NCBI GenBank assembly: GCA_027625915.1
Contig: JANTQA010000008.1
Span: forward strand, 5,387,501 to 5,451,500
Source: Anaeramoeba flamelloides
Lineage: Eukaryota > Metamonada > Anaeramoebidae
DNA: 64,000 nt
Direction of reading: 5' to 3'
Every line of letters starts with the position of its first letter. Position 1 is the stretch's first letter. Under the pieces are notes generated by a model. It had not been told where the DNA came from. It made no database searches and saw nothing but the letters and a program-made list of their open reading frames with translations. This document shows positions 23,801-35,429 of this stretch, piece after piece. Made by a program: the position numbers and the translations under genes.

Positions 23801-25857
23801 AAGTAATGTTTTTGGTTTTCAAAAAAGGAAAAAAAAAATGATCAATTTTGAAAAATTTCTTTTAACAAATTGTTTGGTTTTATTCACAAGAATCGTTATA
23901 ATAATTTAAATCATTTTAGTTCAGGTAAAAATCATTGAATTTGAATTTTGAGGATAAAATTACAAAATTCCCAAATATCTTTTATAAAATTTTCTTTTGC
24001 AAAATCGAATTTAATCTTTGAACAAAAATACAATTTCTAAGTAAAATTTGTAAATGACTATAAAACTTTAATGGTTACAATCCTTCTTGAAAGAAATATT
24101 AATATTTTTCAATATTTTGAATAAATCAATTTTTTTGGTTAACCAAAAGAATTATCTTAAAATTGAAAAAATATTCTTTTATTTATATTCCTGGCAACAA
24201 AGACCAGGTATTGTGCAGTCATGATGAAAATGGTAATAAACAGGGGTAAAAACTCTTGATAATGTTCGAAATAAAAGTGAATTTAAAAGGTTTTCTTTTT
24301 CATAAAAAATGGAAAAAAAAAAATTGATCTCAAAATACAAATTTCTTTTCTGAGGTTTATGAAGTTGATCTGAGTTTTTTGACACTTGACATCTCCAAAA
24401 TTTGTAAGTAGATAATGCCACTAATAAAATACATTAAAATTTGGCCTTGTTGCCGTAGAAGACTGATACCTTAACAAAAATTTTTCATTGGTAAATTGTA
24501 AAACCACTGCATAAAACACCTTACCCTTTGTGACTAAAAGTTCAACATGATTTTTAATTAGAAACCTTCATGGAATCATAAAAATCACAGAAATCACAGA
24601 AATCACAGAAACCCGAAAATTAAAAGTAAGATCTATTAACAAAAGAAAAAATAAATAATTAAAGACAAAATTAAGGATTAAACACAACAAGAGTTTTTCT
24701 AATACTATCTTTTGGTATAATGGGTTTTTTCTTTGATCAATCTCTTTTTATTAAAAAATTATTAAAAAAATTGACTAATTTGTCAGGATCTCGAAAAATA
24801 CTTCTCATCTTTCGATTTAAGGACTACATTCCCACCCATGGAGTGTTTTTTTTTTTTTTTTTTTTTACTTTTTTTTGTTTGTTTTAATAAATAAAAAAAC
24901 CCCTTTGTTGATTTTTTTATCATTATTGTATGTTAAACAAGGTTGTTAAAAATCATATATTATCTCTGAATTAATTTAAAACATTTAAGAAAGGACAAAA
25001 ATTTGTTTTTGAAGTTTTCGTTATTTTTTTCTTTATAATTTTTAATTTTTTTAAACAATAGTATTTTGGAGATTGTATTTTACCTTTATTTTTACTCAAT
25101 ATCATCCATAATCCAAACAATCCATTTTAAATTCAAAACCGATTTTTAATATTTTAAAAAATTTTTTTTTCCTTCAAAAAAACTTCTAATGTATATTCAT
25201 CTCTTTTAATATATTTCTATTAATTTAAAGTTTGAATCGGCCTGGATTATTTCTAATATTTGCAGTGGGGATCGTGCTCAATGTGAATATATTGTTAAAT
25301 TAAATGTTATACCAATTTTTCATGAATTAATAAAAGTCAGCAAAGATAAAAATATCCTTACACAATCGATTTGGGCAATAGGTAACATTGCTGGGGAATC
25401 TAATGTATATCGTGATTTAATTCTTAAAGAAGATTCTTTTATTCAAAATGTACTAAAGATGATTAAATCTTTTCCAAATACATTCGAAATGTATCAACAC
25501 ACTTGCTGGGCGCTTGCCAATTTATGCAGAGGGAAGCCTAAACCACCATACAGTAAAGTAAATTATTGTTTTTTTTTGTTTTTTATTTATCCAATTATCT
25601 ATGCTTTTTTCTAAATTATAAAATTTTCTTTCAGATTTCATTAAAGAAGAGATCATTTTAGAAACTTGGAAAGTGTTTTTATTTATGTCAGCTCATAGAT
25701 ATTTTTCTGATAATCTTTTTTTTTTTTTAAAAAAAACAACAATTACTTGAAGAAATTGAAAAAAAATTCTTTATTTTTCAATCCAAAATAATCAAATATG
25801 TATATCTACAACTAAACACCGTTTCAAAAATTGAGATTCATAAAAAAAATTCATATG

Positions 25858-25895
<38 letters not shown>

Positions 25896-28800
25896 ACAAT
25901 AATCACCCAAGATTTATATTTCGTCTCTTATAAACCAAGTAGAAACATATTTATGAATGATCAAAATAAATATAATGATCTCCTTTTTTTAACATAAAAT
26001 TAACCTCAAAAAAATAAAAATCAAAAATCAAACTTTAAAAACATAAAAATCAATAGCTCACTATTTTTACATTGAGCATGACAAATTTTATTATTATTAA
26101 TCTCTTGAAAATGTCAAATAACATCTCTTAAAATCAGCACAGAAAACCATGATGTTTAACGGTTCTAAATTTGAAGAGTTAGAATACCATTTAATACAAT
26201 GGAAATTTCTTGAGCACTGAATGAGAAGGAAATTTTGGATTAAAACTTGTTTTTTTAAAAAAAACACCAATTTTTCCGAAAAAATGTAACAAATAAGCTA
26301 TTTCCATAAAAGTTTGACATTTTGTTTTTACATTTCAAAAAAAATCCTCTTTGTTTATGAGTCTATTCATTAATTGTAAATACCAAATTAATTGAAATAT
26401 TAATAACGATTGAATCAATATCTATGGTATTTGTTTCAAAATATGTTCATTGAAATATTCATTAAAAAAATGAGAAAAAAATTACACACTTTTTTGGAGA
26501 AAACAATGTACCACCAATTTCAATAAAAAACAGGCAATATGGCAAAAAGGACACAAATGATTTTTTTTAAACAATGAAATACAGTTTTAAGCTTTCCTTT
26601 CTATTATGGGAAGTTTTGATGAGATTAAGACTCTTATGAAAACGATTTTTTTGATCAAAAAAGGAAAAAAAAAAAAAACCAAATTTTCACCTCTAAAAAA
26701 TATCACATAAAATTAAGATAAGACATTTTAATATCTTTTGTTTATTTAATGCCACACAAATAAACAAATTGAATTATTTTTTAGAAACAAGAAATGATTG
26801 TTACTTATTTTGGATATTTAAATAGTTTTTTGAGGATTGAATTTTAATAAAGATATTTAAAAATTAATTTGCCACTCTTTTTTGGAAATAGCTTAGATAA
26901 CCTTTTAGAATATAAAATATCTCTAAACTTTATTTCTGCTAAATGTGACCCAAATTTTTTTCCAAATCTCAATTATTTTTTATACTTGGGTTTTGAAGAA
27001 CAAATAAGAAATAAGTAGAATAATATATATCCGAGAATAGTTGAGATTCGTTTGGAATAAATATAGTCAATCAATGGATTTTCTTATAAATCAAAAAAAC
27101 TTAAATTCTTAATGAAATCACTATTGAGAAAACAACAATGTTCTTTTTGATTTTCAATTGAAGATCCAAATAAAATTCCAATAGAAAACAAAATGATTTC
27201 TCTACAATCATTTTTACTGTTTCAATAACCATTATAATAACAAGTTTTTGCCCTGTGACTTGATTGTTATAAAAAAAAATATAAAATCAAAAAGTATAAA
27301 AAAAGCAAAATGTGCATATTGAGAAAAAATGTAAAAAAATGATTTCTATTTTTTTTAGTTCCAAAATAAATTTGTTTCTTCAAATACACATTCAAACACA
27401 TGTAATCTACTCATTACAACTGTACCCATTTGGCAGGAAAATAGTTTATATCTAAAATTATTGTTTTTGTTCGCAAAATTTATCCATTTACTAATCTAAA
27501 TAACAACAATTAAAAAAAACCCGAACTAGAATTATCAAAAATAGAGTTTATATACCAATAGATAATAACTAATTTCGAGAATCAGACACCAAAACAATTA
27601 ACAATTAACAATTTTATTATCTTGGAATACAGGAAAAAAAAAAAAAGTTTTATATTAATCATTGAATCGAATTCAATGATTCTTGAAGATAAAATAGAAT
27701 TTTGTGTTTACAAAAATTAGATACATTTTTTTAAGATTTTTATTTTTTTAAACAATTAAATTGAAATACTTTGTTGTATTTTAAATATGATAAAATATTA
27801 TAATTCTTAATCAAAACTAGATTTCAAAAATTTTGACTCACTTTATAATGTTAATGGAAGTTGTTTTGAGGGTTTATTCCAGTATTATTATCAAAAAAAT
27901 ATTTTCAAATTTTTGGATCAAAATCATTTTTTCTTATTTTGTCAATTTTTTTTTTTCTTTTTCAATTTGTTTTTTTGTGAAATTTTTTTTTTTTTTTTTT
28001 GTTTTTCTTTTTCATTTTGTTTTTTTGTGAAATTTTTTTTTTTTAAGTGTTGATACATTTTTTTGTAAAAGTTAAGTTTACAAAAAAAAAGATCTTCAAA
28101 AAGACAAATCATCAATAAGAAAATTGAGACTAATGTAATGTCTTTTAAAATGAATTGAATTATTAGCAAAAAATCTTGTTGTTAACTTTTTTTCAGTGAA
28201 AGTTCAGTTATAAAAAATCTATAAGGTTCATCTTCAAAAATTGCGACTCACTTTTTTTACAGTTTTTAGTTTTATTTTTATTTAATTTTTAATATATCAG
28301 GCTTTTAGAAATTATGAATGATTTAAAAGTGAATTACAAATCAGATTTAATTATTTGTTGTTCTTGAATACTCAAGAATATATTTATATATCAATTTATC
28401 ATATCAGGTGTGCCACACTTTTGGAAATGGTGTTTATAATAAATTATGAATCCAAAAACTAAAAATACAAATACAAATATTTAATCACAGATTAAAAATT
28501 TTCAAATAAAAAACAAATATAATAATTTATTTTATTTTTTTTTTTTTTGAATTTTGGTACTTAAAACAAGAAATTTATTTTTCATCTTATAATTATTATT
28601 ATTATTATTTTTTTAATAAACATTAACTTATAACGCCATTATTCATTGAAAACAACTTCATTTGAAGAAATATAAAATTTTATTTCATTTTAATTTTTGA
28701 TTTTTTTTTTTTTTTTATGTTTTTAAATGAGAAATATTTAATATTTTTTTATTCTCGCCTTTAGCAAAAGTTTTTAAATTATTTTTAAAAAAATGTTTTA

Positions 28801-31800
28801 AATGTGTTAATTGGAGAGATAATTTAATATTTTGGGGGGGATCTTTGATGAAATTTATAAGTTTACATTGAAATAACATTTATTTTTTTCGATTCTTTTT
28901 ATTTTTTTTATTAAAAAAGGATGTAAACTATTTTTATTATTTTTGTTACACCCAAAATTTAAAATATCGAATTATTTATTAAATGTATTAATTCAAATAG
29001 TTTTGACAATAACCTAAATAATTACTTACTCATTAAATACTAAATTAAAGGTTTAATTCATTAATAACCCATTAATGGTAAAAAATCTCAAAAGAGAAAA
29101 AAAGTGAAGCCCCAAAAATTTTAAACTATGATTTCTCAAAAATCAAATTTTATTAGAATCTAAAAATGAAAAAACAAAAAGGGGAAATTGAAAAAAAAAA
29201 TGAATTAAAAAATGAAATAACAAATGAAATAAAACTCTTTTTTCAATTAGAAAAAATATATTTAAAGATACATCATGAAGATTATAAACTGGCCAAAATG
29301 GTTAATATCAAAGTTATTATGGGTGTGCCAAAATGGTTGAAAAATAGTTTATTTTAAAAATTCAAAATGACTACTTAAGCAATATTTAAAAAATACAAAA
29401 ACTGTTTTTTTTGTAAAAATAAATAGGTTAAATGTACCATACCCTTTTTTTGCGGATGTGTGAAAAGCGAAAACGAAGCACTTATTATTGATGCATGCTG
29501 GGGATTAAGTTATCTTGCGGATGGTATATGTGAAAATATTTATGATATTAAAGATAAGAATCTTCTTTCAACCCTGGTAGGGTTTTTACCGTAAGTCTTT
29601 TTTTTTTTTTTTTTTATTTTGATTTATTATTTTATTGAAATATAAACATGCCTTTTTGTCGAATTGATTTATTTTTTAAAAAAACAGTTTTTTGATTGAT
29701 TGATTTCATTTTAAAAGAATTATACTTCTTATTTTTTCTAAAGAGAAAATAAACAAAAAATATTACTAAATTTGAAAAGAAAGAAAAAATTCCATTTTAT
29801 TAAAAATCAAAGTTTTCAATTCATTAAATAACAGGGTTTTAACAAATGCCAAATAACTTTTAAATGGGAAATATACCCCTTTTAAATGAAAAAATATACA
29901 TTTTAATATCTGTAAATTACTTTCGCATAAAGAAATATATAAATATATAGGAAGGTAGATAGATAAATATAGTAAAAAAAAAATGAATTGAGTACGGAGA
30001 AAAAAAAAAATGAGAGATTAAAGGAAAAAAAAAATGTAAAAACAATGATGAGGTTTTATCATTTTAAAATAGATCTTAATTGAAGAGATCTAATAAAAAA
30101 TTGTCCACAAGATTCATAAAATTCATCATTCTTAACAAAAGGGCCTATAAAGGAAACTGTCTGTGTTTATTGTTTTGATTTGGGAACAATCTCCTTGTTA
30201 TATTCTGAGTTTGGCCTGGAATAACGAAAAAAATGAGATTCTGTTCGAAGTGATATAAGATGATATTGAGGAGTTCGAAGAACACCGATGAAAATCCTCT
30301 TAACACTAGAGTTATATCATTATTTAAAGTTTGGGAGGAGAACCAAAACGACGAAGAATTATAAAAGGTGATTGTTGAACAAATGAAACAATATGAGATG
30401 CTATTTATTTTTTCAACTCGGGATCTAACTCGTCAAAGAATAAAAAAAAACAAACAAATTTGACTAAAAACAACTAGTTTATTATTTTTTAATGGTACTT
30501 TGAAGAACTTACTCTTCAAAGGATCTCATTCTCCCACTGTAGTTAGCGAAAACATTGAAGTTAAATTTTACATTTTCATCATTGGAGACAAAACTTGGTT
30601 TAAATTTTACAGAGACAAACTAGATCGTCCATCCATTCAGTGAGTCTCTATCTATCCTTTTATTTTCTCCGTTTGCCGGCCAATTCTCCAAAACGATCAA
30701 ACTTAAAAATCTGCATTAACACTTTTGGTGTTATTAACTATGAATGATTTTCAACCTTCCTCTAAAATTTCTTGACTTGATGTAGTAAAAAAAATGTTTT
30801 TATTTATTTTTTTTTTTTCAAAAATGATAATTTATATTTTTCTCCGTTTGAAAACCTCTTTTTAAATGTCTCTTTTCTATCTTTTTTCTTTAAAAAAAGA
30901 GAACAAATTAAATTTTTTTTTTTTAAAATGATATTGCTTTTTTTTCGAAATGAGAAAAAAATAATGTTTGTTTTTTGACAACGTTTTTAAAAAGAAATGG
31001 AATTTATTCTTTTTTCAAACTTTCCCCAAATTATCAAGCACTTTTTTTTTAGTTTTTATTGAACTAGTATTTTGGTTTCTTGGATCAAAATATGTGTTCA
31101 ATTGATTTTAAATTGAGACATTCACAAATCTCAGTGTTATCAACTAAACAACGTCGTAAATAAAAATTTCCTAAAGTACTGTTGAATAACTTTAAATATC
31201 ATATTTAAAGACAAATTTATTGGTAAAATACTTCTTAATTCACTTTGTTAGGATTCCAAAAAGAAGATCCAAAAAGTTCCAAACTTTGCCGAATAATACA
31301 AGGAATTCTCAAAATCTTTCCACAACAACTACAATACTATCTTAAACTTTTAAGAGTTCTAATCTCTTTCTTATTCGTAGTTATCGAAAATTATTTACTT
31401 GTGTTTTCTCAAAGAAAAAGTTGGAGTTTAAAAAAAAATAAATAGCTTTTTTATTTATTGTGCTGGTTATGATTTTTGATTTTTTCCTTAAAATTTTTTT
31501 TGATAGATTCTTTCCAATCATTTCGATATCTTATATATTTAGAGTCGCACATATAGATAATTTTCTTAATTCTCCATAAGATTTTTAGGTTTTTTGGATT
31601 AAAAACAACAATGGCAAAATTTACAGTTATTTTCATTAAGAAAATATGAACATCTATTTAGCCCATTAGTAAAAGATCGAAAATTCAGGAGTGTTTCCTT
31701 AAAATTTTTAATTAAGATACGTTTATTGTTTAAATTTAGTTCGTTTTTGGCTGTTTTCTGATTATTTTTAAAATACCCGGAAGTTTTACAACCTTTATTT

Positions 31801-33005
31801 GAATTTAGAGAGTTTTTAAGATCACTTTTTCATTAAAGATATTTTGTTTTACATCTTTGTACCCTTTTTTTAATTTGTTCAATATTTTCCATTTGATTTT
31901 CTATTTATAACAATATTTTCTTCCCAAATATCGGGAAATATTATTAGTTATTAGATAAAGGAGCTGTGGTAACTTTGGTTGCTTTAATTTTTTAATAAGT
32001 TTAAATTTTCTTTTTTTTTAAACTTTTCTAAATAAAATCAACTCCCACTTTCATTACGAATAATATTTATTGATGTGCCACTTTTGCCCTTTTAATATTA
32101 ATCTTAATCTGGGATTAATCCGAGTATTTATACATTTTAATTCATTTTTTGAATAATTAAATAAATTCCAATCCATAATATAATTGAAATAAGGCAAGTG
32201 CTTTAAATAACATTAATCTAAACCCAAAATTGAGAATTGAGAATTGAGAATTTTTGAAAGTATATTTATATCTGTGTAAAAGTGTTTTGTGCTTTTTTTT
32301 TTTTTTTTTTTTCATTTTCGTTTATAAACTAATATTCAAAACTTTCCACACAGTTATAACAGTTCAAAGAACCACAATAATACAATTCCATTCAAATTGG
32401 AAATAATTTTGATTTTTGAAAAATATGAAAAACATCTTTTCAGTTTTTAGTCATTTTTTAATTTCATTTTTTGAATTACTTAAAATGTTTCGTTATATCA
32501 AAATTTTTTTGAACAATTGATATTATGTTAAAGTTGGTTTCTTTCAAAATAGAAGAACTCATATACAATTAGTTGATGGTATCTAACCTTTTGATCGATC
32601 AATATTTGTTACTCGAAAGGAAACAAATTTACCAATGTATTTTTTTGTTTTGCTCTCTCCAAAATTTTTAACACACCCATGATTTATTTGTATTGGTAAT
32701 TATTTTTTTTTTTTTGTGAGTATTGTAATTTATAAAAAAGTGTTAACATTTCAATTAGTGAATGGTTCTAATTTGGTATATCTTCTGAAATTGATAAAAA
32801 TAAGATTTTTTTTTCACAAATCGAATTTTGGTAGAAAAAAGTCAGAAATATTATCTTTATATTCAAATTAAAAATTGTTAAAGATTATAATTTCTTTGAA
32901 CACACCTTAATTTTTTTATTATCCTGAATATAATTCCCTCTGATTCATTTTACAAGAAAATAACTTAATAAGCATTCCTCACCCCACCCATATTATCGAT
33001 AATAT

Positions 33006-33044
<39 letters not shown>

Positions 33045-33706
33045 AATTCAATAGAAAAAAGAAATCAAATCAGCCTATAAATGAACAAATTCTAACACCG
33101 TCTTTACGAATATTGGGAACTATTGCGACTGGTGATTATGAAGAAACTCAACTTGTACTAGAAACGGGTATCCTTGAAAAACTAGAACCCTTACTACGAC
33201 ACCAAAAACAACATATCAAAAGAGAAACACTTTGGCTAATATCAAATTTTACAGCAGGCAAACCAGATCAAATCCAAAAAGTTATTGATTCGGGAATTAT
33301 CACTACTGTTGTTGAAATAATGAACAAGTATACACAAAGTATTAGAAAGGAATGTTGTTGGGTTATCAGTAACGGAATCTTTGAAGGTACCGATGAGCAA
33401 ATTGCTTACTTTGCAAAGCAAGGTTGTATAGTAGAATTGATTAAAATGCTAGAAGGAAATTTTAACGGCGGGAAAATAATATATATATGCCTCGAAACAA
33501 TACAAAGAATGATAGATATCACTATATCCCAAGTCGAAAAAATTGAGGCTGATGAAAATCCTTATATTTCAATTATTAAAAATGTTGGTGGGGTGGAGAT
33601 TTTTGAACGTTATAAGGATTTTGACCAATCAAATATTCGTCAAAAAGCCAAAGAAATTCTCAAAATTTTTGATACAGATACCACCAAAGATATTGACAAA
33701 AAATAA
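20809..33706 (+). CDS. Importin-alpha (karyopherin alpha), ARM-repeat NLS receptor, five exons
   Basis: Adaptor that binds classical nuclear localisation signals. Exons: 20809-20919, 21300-21488, 25231-25557, 29427-29590, 33055-33706. Introns are GT-AG of 380, 3742, 3869 and 3464 bp; phases 0,0,0,2. Product 480 residues, against about 520-530 usually. The ARM repeats carry the NLS-binding Trp/Asn ladder: W105/N109, W148/N152, W193/N197, W234/Y238, then R282/T286 where Asn is usual, W324/N328 and W366/N370. Exon 2 holds the start of ARM 1 (SIENNPPLQQVIESDIVP). Joining exon 3 at 25557 to exon 4 gives a segment (KPKPPYSK to DACWGL) the same length as in known importins. The C-terminus keeps the NPY...IF motif near the exportin-binding region. 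Exon 1 (37 residues) is Ser/Glu/Asp-rich and lacks the basic IBB helix; none was found upstream or in intron 1. Long introns are filled with transposon remnants. Confidence 0.93.
21659..21839. mobile_element. MITE family A, copy 3, nested in element K
   Basis: Left ATGGTATTTGAATTTTAAATG, right inverted ATAATTCAAATACCAGTA; the interior has CCTTTTTCAAACAAAG as in the other copies. Confidence 0.8.
21960..22439. mobile_element. TIR element with AGTGGTGTAAATAACCC ends
   Basis: About 480 bp. Left end ACAGTGGTGTAAATAACCCG and right end GGGTTATTTACACCACTATA are inverted repeats, continuing into CCATTACTAAAATTTAACTC and its reverse match. Inserted into element K; the related copy at 44740 lacks it. 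Confidence 0.8.
22472..22995. mobile_element. TIR element flanked by a 16-bp direct repeat
   Basis: Inverted arms of about 110 bp (GTGAAAATAATCCTCATACA and reverse AGAGGATTATTTTCAT). The sequence ACCTATTATTTTTATT occurs at 22456-22471 and again at 22980-22995, one copy on each side, like a target-site duplication. It is longer than typical DNA-transposon duplications. Confidence 0.65.
23145..23709. mobile_element. Family E foldback element, copy 2, nested in element K
   Basis: Same long inverted arms as 18367-18932, outer ends AAGGTTTATAACCCC and CCAGGGATTGTAAACCTT. The empty site is visible in the paralogous copy at about 44950 (GGTGATTCAATAAATGG). Confidence 0.8.
25859..25892. repeat. (TA)n microsatellite
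   Basis: About 17 uninterrupted TA units inside importin intron 3. Confidence 0.95.
26293..26895. mobile_element. Family C element, copy 2
   Basis: Ends AAGCTATTTCCATAAAAG and TTTTTTGGAAATAGCTTA are inverted. The interior ACAATGTACCACCAATTTC matches the copies at 15225 and 34840. In importin intron 3. Confidence 0.75.
27822..28436 (+). repeat. Repeat copy in importin intron 3, related to 7412-8650
   Basis: TTCAAAAATTTTGACTCAC occurs near the left end and a near copy in the same direction at 28231. The segment 28226-28436 ends GTGTGCCACACTTTTGGAAA, inverted to its own left end, so it may be an independent 210 bp MITE. A T-rich low-complexity stretch lies between. Confidence 0.55.
32327..32834 (+). 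mobile_element. Tc1/mariner-like element D, copy 3, right end lost
   Basis: Left end AACTAATATTCAAAACTTTCC preceded by TA. The body follows 45915-46446 closely (TTTAACACACCCATGATTTA shared), then similarity stops after CGAATTTTGGT, before the right terminal repeat. Confidence 0.7.
33008..33036 (+). repeat. (CA)n microsatellite beside a 3' splice site
   Basis: About 14 CA units, followed by TATATATA and the acceptor AATTCAATAG at 33054. It occupies the place where a pyrimidine tract would normally lie. Confidence 0.9.
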
Positions 33707-34198
33707 TTTTTAAGAAAATTTTATTTCAAATCGTTCAAAAAATATTTTTTATTTTTTTGATTTTTTTTGATTAACATTTATTTTTTTTTTTTATTATTTT
33801 TTCTTACTATTTATTTTAGCAAAATACTATCAATTTAAGTAAAATATAAAATCAATTATTTGTCAAAATCTTATTTTATATTTACTTTGATCAAAATTAT
33901 CTGACTTTTTAATATCACTATTAACAGAGTAAATCTTGATATTTTAGATTAATATAAATCTTTGATATTGATTTGAAATATTTTTAAAAAAATCATGAAA
34001 AATAAAGAAAATGATCTTTTATTTATTTGAACACATTTTTACAAACCCATTTTTTTATGTTCAGAAATATTAATTTGGATTTCGAAAATAATATTATTCC
34101 CGTATTGTAGTATTAAATTTCAAAAATACTTTTCATTAATATAAGACAAATAATGAAAATGAAAATGATACAACAGTTTTCATAATAATTGATATTTA

Positions 34199-34726
34199 AA
34201 CTAGATTCCAAAAATTTGGACACAGTTTAAACAGTTGAAAGAACATCATTATGGTACTTTAAATTCAAATTGGAAAGAATTTTGATTTTACAAACAATTT
34301 CATTTTTTTTCTTTTTTGTTTTGTTTTCATTTCCTTTTTTGCAGTTACGTAATCTGTTTCGTTAGATCTCGAATTTTTTTTTCAATGATTGATAGAAGGT
34401 TAGTGTTGAGTTTGTTAAATTGGAAAATCAAATACAATTGGTAGATGGTATCTTATCATTTGATCGATCAACAATTGTTGGTGAAATTTCGTCAAATTTC
34501 CCATACATTTTTTGTTCAGCTCGTTTCATTATTTTGGACACACCTGTTTTTATTTTTAAGTTTTATATTTTTTTCTTTTATTTGGATGAAAATGATTACT
34601 TATAAAAACATTAATACCTTGTAACTTAAATGTTGTTTTATATTAGGTTTGGGAAAATACAATAAATTGGGTTTTTTTTTTGCCTAATTTTGATTTTGGG
34701 TGTGTCCAAATTTTTGGAACGGGGTT
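34199..34726 (+). mobile_element. Tc1/mariner-like element D, copy 1, both ends intact
   Basis: 528 bp flanked by TA on each side. Inverted ends: AACTAGATTCCAAAAATTTGG on the left; right end CCAAATTTTTGGAACGGGG. GGACACA/TGTGTCC lies just inside. TA flanks and these termini fit Tc1/mariner. Non-autonomous: no transposase frame. Confidence 0.85.
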
Positions 34727-34839
34727 TACATGAGAAGATAAATAAGATGAATTTCAGGTTACTTTTTGGGAAAATTTTATGAAATCAAAATGAAATTTGA
34801 TTGAAAATCAAATGAATTTTTTAATGAATGGTCATTGAA

Positions 34840-35429
34840 ATAAGGAATTTCCAAAAAAGTGGCGCATTTTGTTTTGATATTTTATAAAAAATAATCTTTG
34901 TTGGTAACAGTATTCATTAATTGGCATTACCAAATTAAGTTTAATATTAATACCGATTGAATAAATAGCTAAGGTATTTATTTCTAAATATCTTGGATGA
35001 AATATTTCCAAGAAATGAAAAAAAAAAATAGAACTTTTTTTGGTGAAAACAATGTACGACCAATTTCAATAAAAAACTGGAAATATGGAAAGGTTTCAAA
35101 GGATTTTTTAAACAATAAAATGCAGTTATATATTTTAAATTCGATTTGGAAATTTATTGAGATTAAACTAGTTAGGAAAACAGTTTTTTCAATCAAAAAG
35201 AAAATATTAAACACCCAATTTTGAAGCCTAAATAATAACAGAAACAATTGAGAACCGAAAATTAAACATATTTTGTTTATTTAATAGAATATAAAGAAAA
35301 AAATTGAATTATTATCAAAAATCGATAAATGATTGTTAGCGATTTCATATGTTTAAATACTTTTTTGAAGATTGAGTTTAATAAATATATTCAAAAATAT
35401 ATTTACTCCACTTTTTTGGAAATAGCTTC
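34840..35429. mobile_element. Family C element, copy 3
   Basis: Ends AATTTCCAAAAAAGTGGCGC and CCACTTTTTTGGAAATAGC are inverted; interior ACAATGTACGACCAATTTC as in copy 1. Starts about 110 bp after the neighbouring D element. Confidence 0.8.

Larger units (their letters stand above)
21597..24476 (+). mobile_element. TTAA-type element K, copy 1, with four nested insertions
   Basis: Lies inside importin intron 2. Pieces match 44602-45718 in order. It is interrupted by four unrelated elements (21659-21839, 21960-22439, 22472-22995, 23145-23709). Taking those away leaves about 1130 bp, against 1117 bp for the clean copy. The right end still reads ACCTTAA; the left TTAA is decayed. Confidence 0.75.
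29591..33054 (+). other. Importin intron 4 content
   Basis: Contains a truncated mariner-like copy (32327-32834) and a (CA)n tract (33008-33036). A less A+T-biased stretch at 30120-30690 resembles no known family. An open frame at 31245-31440 does not fit the importin alignment. None of it codes for ARM repeats. Confidence 0.6.

Noticed and set aside
25635-25672. Candidate extra importin exon (NFIKEEIILETWK) after a good TTTCAG acceptor
   Set aside because: Including it lengthens the loop by about 11 residues. Joining 25557 directly to 29427 gives exactly the family's length and stays in phase.
29166-29357. Open frame just upstream of importin exon 4
   Set aside because: Lysine-rich low complexity with no ARM pattern; its end (GTGCCAAAATGGTTG) looks like a transposon terminus.
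31245-31445. Open frame in importin intron 4 with moderately complex sequence
   Set aside because: It does not fit between exons 4 and 5, which join in phase without it, and matches no family I recognise.
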